NCBI GenBank assembly: GCA_000727475.1
Contig: KL647316.1
Coordinates: 497,623-561,622, forward strand
Reading direction: 5' to 3'
From: Sarcocystis neurona
Taxonomy: Eukaryota; Apicomplexa; Conoidasida; Eucoccidiorida; Sarcocystidae
DNA length: 64,000 bases
How positions within the stretch are numbered: position 1 is the stretch's first letter; each line of letters opens with the position of its first letter. A program made the translations under genes and the position numbers. Below the pieces are notes generated by a model. It was not told the DNA's origin. It saw only the letters and a program-made list of their open reading frames with translations, and did not search any database. Below, one piece after another: positions 48,101-60,100 of the stretch.

Positions 48101-51100
48101 ATGAAGGACACATTGCACAAACTTGAAGAGCTGCTGACGGAGCGTCAGCAGCAGCCGAAGAAGCTGCAAGAGCGACAGGCTGAAGGCGCGCGTGAGAGTA
48201 AACAAGGCAACGCAAGGCACTCACCAGAGAGGAGTTTTTTGCAGCAGCAGAGCGAAGAGGCCTTGGTACGTTTAAGTCGGGTAATCGAAGGACTGCTGAC
48301 TATTTTGCGAGTAGCGACCATGAGTGGCCGGCTCCTTCGGCAGCAGAGCAGCAGCGACCGCGTCGCATTGGTGGCGAGCCCCACCCCCCTGCGACCCGCG
48401 GCAGCGGCAACGCCCAGTGGAGAGACCGAGGAGCAGTTGCTGCGACCGCTGGCGCAGTGCTGCCGCCTGCTGGCGTCTTACACCTGGAGCAGCAACAGCA
48501 GTGGAGTTAGCGGTCAGCAGCAACAGCAGCAAGGGCTGCTGACGACGTCGTTGTTGGGGAACTTGCTGCACTGCTGCTGCGTTGTGGTGCAGTGCGCTGC
48601 CTCAGCATCAGCAGACGCTCCTTCGCGGTTGGGAAGGCAAGGATGCGTCGACATGAGCAACAGCAGCAGCAGCACTCCTGGCAGCGCCGCGTTCTGCTGC
48701 AGCGTTTTTGATCTGGTTGACGTGTCGCGTGCTGTCGCATGCGTGTTAGCGGCAGCAGCTGCAACAGCGCCTTGCTCTTTGCGAGCAGCAGGCTGCTTGC
48801 TATCCTTACAGACGTACTTGCCACCCGTTTTTGCTGCTATTGCTGCAGCAGATGCTGCGGACGCACAGCAGCGGGCGCGCCTTTGCGCAGATCTGAGCAG
48901 CAGCAGCAACGGCATAGTCTCCGCTGGTGCGAAGTTGCCCTGTGAGAGCAGCAGCAGCGTCGAAGCGGTGCGCCAGTACCACAGCTGCATCGCAGAGGGG
49001 GAGATGATTGGTATGTGCTGTGCGGTCCTGACCCCGCTCTGTGCGACTGCATGCAACAGCGGCAGCAAGAAGGATTCGCGGAGCAGACGTACGTTTGGCC
49101 AGCAAGCAGCAGCAACCCCAGCCACAGAAAGCAGCACCAGCGGCAGCTCTGGCGAGGTGACTGCAGCAGCAAGTTACCGTGTGCTGGCCAAGACGCTCGT
49201 GGAGTCGTTGGGTGTCAGCGCCTGGGTGGGTGCTGCTTGCACGCTTCTGCGCTGCTGGGAGGCGAGCAGCAAGAGCGGCGGCCACAGCAGCAGCAGCAGC
49301 ACAGAAAGCGACAGCACCGCAGCATCAGATGCAGGGCAGCAGGGAGGCCGCGTGCAAGATGCCGATGAAGAAGCAGGAGAAGGAGGCGAAGAAGAAGAAG
49401 AACTTGTGAAGGAAGAGACTGGGGAGAATGAAAAGGAAGAGGACGAAGCTTGGCTGGGTAGCAGGAAAGCGACGCTACAGTATCTGGAGGAGTTGCTACA
49501 CACGTGTGTTCCTGCCGCGGCAGACAACAGGAAACACGTTGCCGCTGTGGTGTATAGCAGGCAGCTGCATGCCACTGCGAGACTGGCGTCTGCTGCGCTG
49601 CTATTCGCCGCGCTGGCCAAGCAGCAGCAGCAGCAGAATGACAAGCGCCGGTCCACTTCTTCCCGTCGTGCCTCTTCTTCGTCTTCCTTCGCAACGCCAG
49701 CAGCAGGGGAAAATGACCCGGCGAGCAGCGTCGAAGGCGGAGAAGAAGAAAAAGGAGAAGAACGGCATGCAGAAGCGTTTGGAACAGAAGAGGCAGCAGC
49801 GACAGGTGGCGATGACTGTGGGACGTACCGCAGGGCTCTGCAGACGCTCCCACGTGCTGCGCGACGTCTGCTGCGGGCGCTGGCGGAAGGCCTTGCAGCC
49901 GGCAGCAGAGCAGCAGCAGCTTCAAGAGACAGAGAAGCGCGCGGGCTAGCAGCAAGAGCAGAAGAGGAGGAAGAAAAGGGAAAAGCGAAAGCAGTCTCGC
50001 GTCGGCCCAGCCTCCCGGTGCACGTGTGCAGCAGCCGGGCAGCGAGCAGTGCGCTGCTGTTTGTATTCACGCAGCTCAAGCGACTGGGACTGCCGACTCT
50101 CGAAGCGGTTTATTTCTTCCCAAAGCCGCAGCAGCAGCTGCTGCCAGCGGCGGCACGTGCAGCGGCTGGTGGGGAGGACGACGCTGACGCGTGGAGTTCT
50201 GCTGCAGCAGCTCCTGGTGACGCAGATTATGAAAGCGTGTTGGAACTCACTCAGGCCCTGCTATCTTTAGAGGTAGATACCCGATCAAGCCGTCTCTCTA
50301 CACTGCATTACATATATATATATATATATGTATATTCATATGTATACACATATATATGTCATGCAGTGTAGAGAGAGGGTATGTATATATACGAAAAGAC
50401 ATGTGAAGATGTACACTTGTGTATGTATACACGTGTGTATATATATATATATATATGGACGGCTGCGTATCTGTCACAGGGCGAATGGACATATCTGCAT
50501 CTCCTTGTATACTATAGTGGACGCAGTATGATAGAGTTGTCCCCAGGAAAAAGAGTCACGTAGGTCCTCTCTTCTCTACGTAGCCAGGGGAAATAGCCCC
50601 GGCAGCCGATGCTGATATGTATATATATATATATGTATGAGTGTATGCATATCCTCGTATCCTCTAGATACAAATATAAAAAGGAACAGAGTTGCTATGT
50701 GCATATACAGATACGTATATATATATATATGTGCTGCGTGTATATATGCGTATGTATAGATGTATATGAGTATATACATATATAGGTATATGTATTATCT
50801 ACGTGCCTCGTGTCTGTCGCAGGCAAGTGAATACGAGAGGACACGATACTTCTTTGGGGGAACTCCACGCCTTCGATTCCCCTGTACATCTCTTTCCTTT
50901 ATATATAAATACTAATATGTATAAGTACGGATACATACGTATGTACACATATGTATGTCAAGTATAGACGTGCAGGGACCCTCGTGGGTTCCTCACTTTG
51001 ACCTCTTCTCTCCCTCTCTGTGTGTATATCTATCTATCTATCAGTGTATATCTATATATATTTATGTATATTTATCTGAATGTATAAGTATATTGGGGAG

Positions 51101-54100
51101 TTCCTTTTTCTCTGCGTCCCTCTGTCTCTGTCTCTATATGTATATATATATGTATGTATATCTGCATGTGAAAGGATACTCGTCAGTTCTTGTCTCATAT
51201 ATATATATATGTGGATGTGTCTACGTCACACATGTGCTGGTGTATGTATAGGGGAATGCTGCGCTGAAGGAGAGATGTACGAGTATGTGTTTATGTACTT
51301 ATGCATGAGATATATATGTGTGCGACTAGTGGGTGAACACCGCTATATCTGCGTATACGTGTGGGTCTAAATACCGGTGAATTACCCGTGCGCCAAGGCC
51401 GTTTCAATTTTCTCGTCTGGCGTGAATTTTTAACTGCTGAAAATGCTTGGCAGATACTTCTTGAGCGAGGAGGAGCATTGCTGCCGCAGCAGGATGCGCG
51501 GCCATGGCCGCAGCAGCGGCAGCAGTCGTGGGAAGAAACCGAGGAAGCTCCTGCTGCTGCCGGGGTTGGAGTTGATGGAACGGGCAAGGAAGAGCAACGG
51601 AGAATCAAAGGCACAAAATCTCGGAAGCCGACGGCAGCAGCAGCAGGGCCGTCTCTGCTGCAGCGAGAAGAACAACGCCAGCGGGCGCTTGCCTTTGCAG
51701 CTGCCGAAGACCAGCTGCTGCGGCAGCGCGTGGCCATCCTTCTGGAAAGTCTGTTCAAGTGAGGACTGCGTTACACGTACTTTTCCCAGTGTACGTTTCT
51801 GTGCGTATATGTCCACATACATATGTGCGCATACCTATAATCTATATACACATGTATGCACGTGTATATATATATATATATATATGTATGTACATGCAGC
51901 AGATCAGCTGCTGCGACAGCGCGTGGCTATCCTTCTCGAAAATTTTCTCAAGTAAGGACTGACTGCCAGGTGTTCTCCCTAGTGCCTGCGTGTATGTACA
52001 GGTGTGGATATATATATATATATATATATGAATTGACGGCGTACGCTTGGAACAGAACTGTCTGTATGTGTAGAACACGTCCTCCTGCAGTGGTCGTCTG
52101 GCCGCGCTGTTGTGACAGGGGATGTAGGAGGAAATCTGACGCTCGCTGCTGCTATTCCTGCGGTGCTCTTCCCAGTGGCTTCAATACTTGCGCAACGAAC
52201 TCTCCTTCCGCTACTCTCTGGCGCGGCTGCACGTCAGTTTTTTCCGTGTACGTATATATCCATACGTATGTAAATACGGGTGGCTTCTCTGCGGTCCCTG
52301 AGGTACGTGTATGTATGTATGTACATACATGCACATATATATATAAGTACATCTATGTACAAACATATGTACGTACTTACGTATGCATGTATATATACCT
52401 ATACATATATATATATATCTGTGTATGCACGTGTATACAGTGTATGTATAGATGTGTGTGGTAGCAGTTTGCTCATTTTGTTTCTCAACAGACGTCTACA
52501 GCTGTGCGGACACGTATACACAGAGGTGTGTATGGAGTGTCGTTGCTCCGGCAGCGGCTCTTGCTGCTGCGTTTGCGTCCTGCTGCAGTTGTCGAAGCTG
52601 CTCTTCGTGTGTGTGTGGGTGTTGCTGTTGCACACGTGTTGGGAAATGTACATGGCGGGGTGGTGCTGCCTGCTGTCGGGCGCTGGTGCTGCTTTTGCCG
52701 GTGGCGCCAACGCCCTCGCTGTCGCGCGTGCCGCATTCGGGCTGATGTTGATGTTGCGGCAGTTACAAAAACGTGCTGCTGCCGTGTTTGACGCTGCTGC
52801 TGTCCAGGGCCCTGTCTCCGTTGGTCGGGTGTGTCCGGATTGCCCTCGGCTGTCTGGCACCCGATATGCCGCACTCGTTCTTCCTTTGCAATGGCAGCAG
52901 CAGCAGCAAGGACAGCAGCGGCAGCGTTTCTTCTGCCAGCCAGCAGCAGCGTAAAGAACCAGGTGGTGGGGGACTGAAACAGCTCGCCGGCGCAGCAAGC
53001 AGGGACGCCTCAGCAGCCTCAGCAACGGAGGCGACGTGTATGTTTGCAGTGCGCTCCGTCCTGAGCGACGTCTTGCTGCCGGACAGGAAAGAGCAGCAGC
53101 AGCAAGTGCAGCACTTGCTACCGCGTGTGCGTCAACAGCAACAAGAAGACGAGCCGCTGTCTCAGCTCGTGGAGCAGCAGGTGGTGTGTATTTGCGTGGG
53201 CAGAGTCGCTGGGCGTGCCGCAACAGGCGCAGCTGAACAGGCAGCGGCGGCGGGAGGCCGAGCAAGGGCGACCGTGGGGGCAGGCGCAGGGACCCCTGCG
53301 GGAGCGGCAGCAGCAGCAGCAGGGGCGGCAGCAGCTGTTTTACAGAAAGCAGCAGTGCGAAGTCTTCAGCAGGAGGAGCAACCGACGTGTGCGGATCTGT
53401 TTTTGTGGGGGAAGCTGCTGCAGCGGTTAGCGGCGCGACTGCAGCAGTACGTCGCTCAGGAAGCCGCAGCGGCGAGAAACGCAGCAACAGAAGACCGGGA
53501 GAGAAAACAGCAGGCAGCAGGGGAAGACTTGCAAGCAAGCGCGGCAAAGAAGAAACACAGAAAAAAGCAACCGCAACGGAGGCGCCCTGGTGTACAGACA
53601 CCTCAAAACTCAAGAGACACTCGCCATCGCAGTCACGACGTCTTGTGGAATGTGAGGACCACTGCACGCTGGGGAGATATTACGATACGTCACCGTTCAC
53701 GCTTGCGTTGGCTTATATGCCTCCTCATGTAGATACCTATATAATAGCGACAGACAAATATATGTCTATGCCTCTGTAATGTTTGTACATCCTCATATAT
53801 ATATATATAACAGCGACAGACATGTATATGTGTACGCATCCGTATTGCACATGTCTGCAAATGTACACATACATGCGACTAGGCGGGGAACTTTCTTCCA
53901 CGGGGTTTCCTTCTTTGTGAACGGCGCTTCCTCCTCCTTGCTGCTCTCATGCGCAGCAGGTGCAGTGATTCTCTTGTTTAATTTGAAACAGCAGCACCTA
54001 CGTACACGTGTCTCACTGGGCTGCGCGTGCTGCTGCTGACTACGTCATCTCGTCTCTGCGTCCTCCTCTCTCTGCTGCTGTGCTGCTGCTGCTGTTGCTG

Positions 54101-57100
54101 GGCGGCTTTCGTCAGCACCTCTTTCTGTGGAGCCGGCACGGCTGCGGCTGCAGCTCGTGGCTAGGACTTTTCTCTCTCCCAGCCCTCAGTTGTTCTCCCA
54201 CTGCTGCAGGTGTTCTTACTTCATTTAGCTTCTGCATTTTACACAAACACATGCGCATGCCTGCATTTGTACTTACTTATCTGCGCGTGACTATCCATAT
54301 ACATATATATGTATACCGAAAGGTGTGTACCTAGACACGCTGATGAGTAAGTAACACATGCCGCGTGCGAGGCGTCGCGTTCTGTAGTAGCAGGAGGAGG
54401 AGGAGGTTGACTGCGCAAGTTCTGAAGGACTCTCTGCAGCCGTTTTCGTTCGTTTGTCGTTCCTGTATATCTGGTGCTGCAGCTGGTGCTCACGTTTTCT
54501 TCGATTTGTGTCTGCTGCTCCTGCTCCTCGGCTTCTGCGGTGCAGCACCTGCCTTCTCCGTGGACGCCTGCTGCCCTTGCGCCTGCCTACGAGCTGCTGC
54601 TGGCTGTCCTCGCCGCGCGGTTTCTGCTGTCATCCGGTGCTCCGTCGCAGTCTGCTTCAGAGGGGATAGTCGGGCGTGTTCCTCCCGCTGCGACGGCTAA
54701 TGCTGCGGCCACCGGGCACGCGTGGCGGTTTGCTGCAGGGCTCGGCGCGCTCGCTGCTTCGCAAATCCCGCAGCCCTTCCGCTCGACGTGTTTGTTGGCG
54801 ATCACAGCGACGCTGCGGCGCGCAGCAACAGCAACAACAGCGACAGCAGGAGCAGCAGCAGGAGGAAAACGGCAAGCCGACGCTTTCTGCGTTGGCGCCG
54901 ACGGCTTGTTAAACAACACGTCAGACGCGTGTCGCTGCCTGGCGGCACTGGCGTTGCCGAAGACTGCGGCTCCCTCCCAACGGCAGCAGCTGCTGCTGCT
55001 TGCAGGTCCTTTGTCCACTCCGTCCTCCTCCCTCCCCCCGCTGTTGCCACGCTTCAATACTCTCGTCCACAGTATTCTGACGTTGCTGCGTACGCTGCTG
55101 GCTCCCTGTCCTCGGCAGCAACTGCAGCAGCTCGAGCGGCGACGACAGGAGCTGCAGCAGCAGACAGACCACCCAGCTGTACACCAGCAGCAAGAGGAGG
55201 GGCAGTCAGCGGACGCGCACACGGAGAAGGCCCGTTTTGAGACAAGAGAGGCGAAAAGCGAGGACGTGCAGACCCTGCAGATGAAGCTGCTTGTGCGTCG
55301 CATGCAGCAGCGGGATGTTCACGAGGTGCTGGAAAGTTTGCTTGCTGCGCTGCTCTCACTGCTGCAAGATGTTAACGTGTCCATGTATATTGAGTACCTA
55401 CCGCAGCTACTAGAGTTACTGGTGAATCCCTTCCTCGTTGCTGCGGGTCGCCAGCAACAGAGGGCGCTGCTGCAGTTGGCGAGGGGCGCTGCTGCTGGGA
55501 CGGCGGCAAAGGACGGAAACTGGCAGCTGCAGCAGCAGCAGCTGTTGGCAGCGAGTGTGCTAGAAGGAGCGTCAGGAGCCGGCGCCGCTTCTGACGCAGC
55601 AGCAGCGCAGTGGGCCAGTGCTTCTTTTTGTGTCCCAGACGACGAGAAGATGACAGCTGCAGCACGCCGGACGCGTGTGCAGCAGCAGCTGCTGCTGCTG
55701 CTATTGAGGATGGGAGGCGACGCAGGTAGCATCCAAAGGAAGCAGAGCAGCAGACAGCAGCTGCCGAGGTTCCTCTACCGTGGAACGGCAGAAGCAGCAG
55801 CAGCTCCCACCTTGAGCGGGGTGCTGCTTCAGAGCCTGGATGCCAAACTTGCTGCCGAGGTGCCATTTACGGCGCTGCTGCGGCTGCTGCTGCCGCTTGT
55901 GAGCCGCTGCTTGACCAGCAGCAGGAGCAGAAGAAGCAGCAGAGGCGGGGTTCGAGCAGAAGATGAAGCAGGCCACGGAGGAGAAGGACGAGAAGAAGGG
56001 AAACAGCAGTTGGGGTGGTCCACGGGCAACAGCAGAGACGCCGTTGCCTTAGAGGACTGCAGAGCAGCACGCTTTGTCGAACTGCTGGGGGATGCTGTCT
56101 CTGCACTGCAGCAGAGGGAGGCAGAGAGGCGTCACGACACGCTGCAGAAGACGTTTGCGCTGCTTATCGAATTGTTTATCAAACGCGTCGAAGCTGCTGC
56201 AATAGCAGCAGCAGCAACAGGTCCCAAGGCAGCAGCCGCAGTGCAAGCTCCGGAAAGGCAGTCAGCTGCTGGCACCGACGTGGCCGTTCTCCTCTACGGA
56301 GGAGAGATCGTAGACGTCCACTACACGCTGCTCCTAGGTACAACATGTCCTGCTGCTGCTGCTGATGCAGCTGCTGGTGACGCCAGTGCGGATGCGGTTG
56401 CGGCCGGGTGTTGTGAGGGGGCGTGGGCAGAAGTGGAAGAGGCCGGCGGCTGCGGCATGCAACAAAGACCAGCGTTTAAGAAGAAACGAAGAAGAAGAGC
56501 AGGGTCACGAACAGAGACGGAATTGGCTGCTGGTCGTGGCGAATGTGGCAGTGGTTTTCTTGCGGCAGCTGGAGGTCGGGGGGGGGGGCCGCTTAGCCTG
56601 TCGTCCTCCTCGCCGGAGGCACTTACTCTGCTGCCTTCAAGAGCAGCAGTGATGGACTTTTTGCCCGCTGCAGGTGCTCCGTCAGGCAGCGTGGCAGCCT
56701 GCATCGAGGCTGCTCTGTTGCAGTGCTTCCGCTGCTGGGCAATGAAGTTGAATATAGAGCAGCTGCGATCATTTTTACTGCAGCTGGTACGCAACGTCAA
56801 GTGTGGCAACGCAGTCCTACTTCAGTTTCAGCAGCAGCAGACAGTCCCCGGCGCGGATGTCTTCGCGGAAGGCGACAGAGACGCAGCAGCGTACATCCCC
56901 GACAGAAAGCGCAGACGCGCGACGGGGACAGACGCGCGTCAGCCTCAGGCGGAGGAGGAGGAGGAGCAGCAGCAGAAGCCGGAGCAGCAAGTGCTGCTGG
57001 CGTTCGGAGGGGGCTACTCGCTGCAGGAAGTGTGTGGCTCTCGCTTCTTCGTGCTGCTCTTCTGGTGTGTGCTGCTGGACTACGGCGACGTGGGAGCCGT

Positions 57101-60100
57101 CGAGGCGCTGCTCGAAGATTTTCTTCCTGACCTCGAAAGTGTCATGGCTGCGTGCAGCAACAATGCGCTAGCAAATGCTCAGACTGTTCGCCATGCCAAC
57201 GTAAGTCTCTCGCTTCCCTCATGCTGCTGTGGCTCCTGAACATCTGGTGGTGGCAGTCAGACGCGCACGTACACGCAGAAAACTTTCGCGGCTCCTGGTG
57301 GCCATGTAGGTGGAATGGCTGTCGACCAGAGTTGCAGACGTGTCAAAGAAGGACAGAAATTGCAGAGGTATGTCTCCGCCACAGTCCATTTTCTGGCGTG
57401 GTATACGTGCCCTCTTTGCGTCCTGCCGGGGCGCTGCGTCTACTGCAGACGCGGCGTACTCGTTCACTGGCTAGTCATTTCTTGTGGCAAGCAACGAGGA
57501 TGTGTCAGTTCTTCGAGCGTATCCGTATATAGACAAACATGTGCAGACGGTTGTGATTCGTGAATGTATGTACGCGAGCGTAGGCGCATATAAACATGGG
57601 TCTGTGCCTACGTTTCTCTACATACATTTGTAAAGCTTTTTATATGGATAGCGGAGGGTGTACACAACATATATATATATATATATATATCACATGAATA
57701 TATGCTTACCTTATGAGTGTACATATATGTACTACATAAATATTATATATATGTCGATAAGAGCTGTCGGCAGTGAATGTACGTCTGTGCCACACGTATC
57801 GGTGTGTGAGGTTAACGAAGCGACTCCTCCACGAGTCGCGGTGGGGGAGCAAGGACAGCTACAGCGGTGCAGATGGGCATTCTCCTTTTCGTATAGGAAG
57901 GTTGAAAAAGCAGCAGGAGGAGAAGAAGCCTCAGCAGCTACGTGACAAGACTGCCACCACGGACTCCTCTCTCCTGTGTTTCACGTAAAGTCGTCACCTC
58001 TCCCCCTGTCTATCTACCAATATCTATACATCATTCTGCCTATCTTTCTGTGTCTCTCAACCTCTGTCTAGCTCGCCTTCTATCTGTATCTCTCATTCTA
58101 TCTCTCTCTATATATCTCTCTATCTACCTCTCTGTTTATCGGTATATCTACCTACCTCTCTCCATATGTGTGTATACATGTGGGGTCGACAGAGCAGGAT
58201 AGAAAGAAAGAAGAGAAAATGAAGATGTGTGGGCTGTATTCTGGGAGAAGTGCATGTAGCGTGTGCGTCGTTTTTCGCGCATGCAGTGCTGTTGTCAAAA
58301 GCGTTCCGTGGAAGTGACCGTTTTCGTTTGTGGCGTGCGTGTCCCCGTTTTCTTTTTTTTTAGAAGAAGCAGAAGCGTGGGGGAACACTTTTTGCCGGTG
58401 GAACGGAATCGCAGCAGCAGAGGCACATGGGCCTGCAGGGCTGCTGCTCCCCGACGTGGTGGTGGTTTGAACTTGGGCTGCCCACGTTGCTGTCGCTGCA
58501 CAAGGCGGTGCGGTCGTGGAATGTGGCCACTAGCGGTAAGCAGGCGCAGCCACTCCCTGCGTTCACCACGCGTATGACGCGGAGCGGCGATGTACGCTGC
58601 AAAGAAGGGCACCGGGAGTCCAGAGCGAGCAAGGCCAACGGCGACGCCAACACTAGCAGCAGCAGCAGCGCTGTACACGGCAGCAGCGGTAGCCGGAGGG
58701 GGACGGAGTTGTAGCTGGAGCGGCAGTGCTGTGGAGCGCACGACGGAATGGTGTTGTGTACACATGTGCATATATGTGTATGCGTGTTTCGTGTACACAT
58801 GCATATTATATATATATATGTGTAGATGTGTGTACAAGGTGCGAGCAGCAGTAGCAACGGGTGTGGGTGTGGCCGCATCGATAGCGGTGCGTAAGCAAGA
58901 AGGAAAGAGCAGCAGCAGCGTGGGCTCTGTGAACAGCAGTAGCAGCAAATGTCATGGAGTTGCACACACGAGCCACGTTACGACTGGCACCAGCAGGAGC
59001 AGCGACGGCGGTCCCCGTAGCGGCAGCAGCATCAGTACTCTCAAAAAGCAGTGAAGTTTACAACGGTAGAGAAAACCGACTTGAACGCGAGTGTAAATAC
59101 GTAACAGAAGCAGAAGCAGTGACAGGATTGGCAGCAGCAGCACGAGGAGGATCAGAAACCGCCAACTACGTAGTGTGTGCGATGTGAAATTGTTGTAAAC
59201 AACAACAACAACTGAGCGAGAAGAGGTACAGCAACAGCAGCAGCGAGAGCGTGTCACAGCACTGCAGCAGTAGGACCAGGAGGGGCACTTCAGAGAGTAA
59301 ACACCAGACGGTTTTTCCTGGTAAAACAGGAGTAGAAGATGAGCAACACGGCCTCTGGTGAGGAGACAGAGATACGGCCATGTACAGCTCTGCAGCATTG
59401 CTCCTGCATTCGTAGATATAGATGTATAGCTTTAGATAGCTACATAGGGATAGATATAGAGAGGGGCAGATATAGGCAGATAAATATAGATAGTTAGATA
59501 TTGATAGATAGGTACAGATAGATAGAAATAGGTAGAGAGAGACGAATCAGTTGAAAGTGGTAGAAAGAGGTGGATAGATAGATGCCGCGGTTTCTCACTA
59601 GCGTGTAACGTATACGATACGCTGGCACTCGTCTGCTTTTTGCGTGCGTGTGTTTTGTAGGGGAGCTGCCATCTTCGGCCTTCCAGCGTCTGCTGACAAG
59701 TGCGCTGCATGCGCTGCAGGTGTTGGCGGCGCTGCCGCAGCTGCCACTCAGCAGCAGCGCATGCACGGATGTGCAAGCAGCCGCAACCGAGCAGCAGCTA
59801 CAGCAGGAAGAGATGGAAGAAGACCGGCAGATCCTTGCTGAACTGCGTAGCAGGAGGCACTCGTCCAAAAGTCCTCGTCTCATCGCCAGACTGTGGCTTC
59901 TTGCGCTGTGCCGCTTCGTCGAAGCTCTTTTCGATATCTGCACTAGTGACAAACAACGGGTACGTTCAAATATAAATGTATATATATATATATACATACG
60001 TATATATAGAGATATATACATCCGTATATATATATACGTATGTCTATACGTGTACGCAAGCGTGTAATGGTGTCATTTTCCGTGGCGTGTATGTACAGTC

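Noticed and set aside
49174..50079. 301-codon minus-strand frame within UTP10 exon 5
   Set aside because: It is an antisense shadow of repeat-rich coding sequence, and the plus-strand exon is in phase with its neighbours.
54587..55303. Minus-strand frame opposite UTP10 exon 9
   Set aside because: It is Cys/Ser/Ala-rich antisense of CAG repeats, with no domain or splice support.
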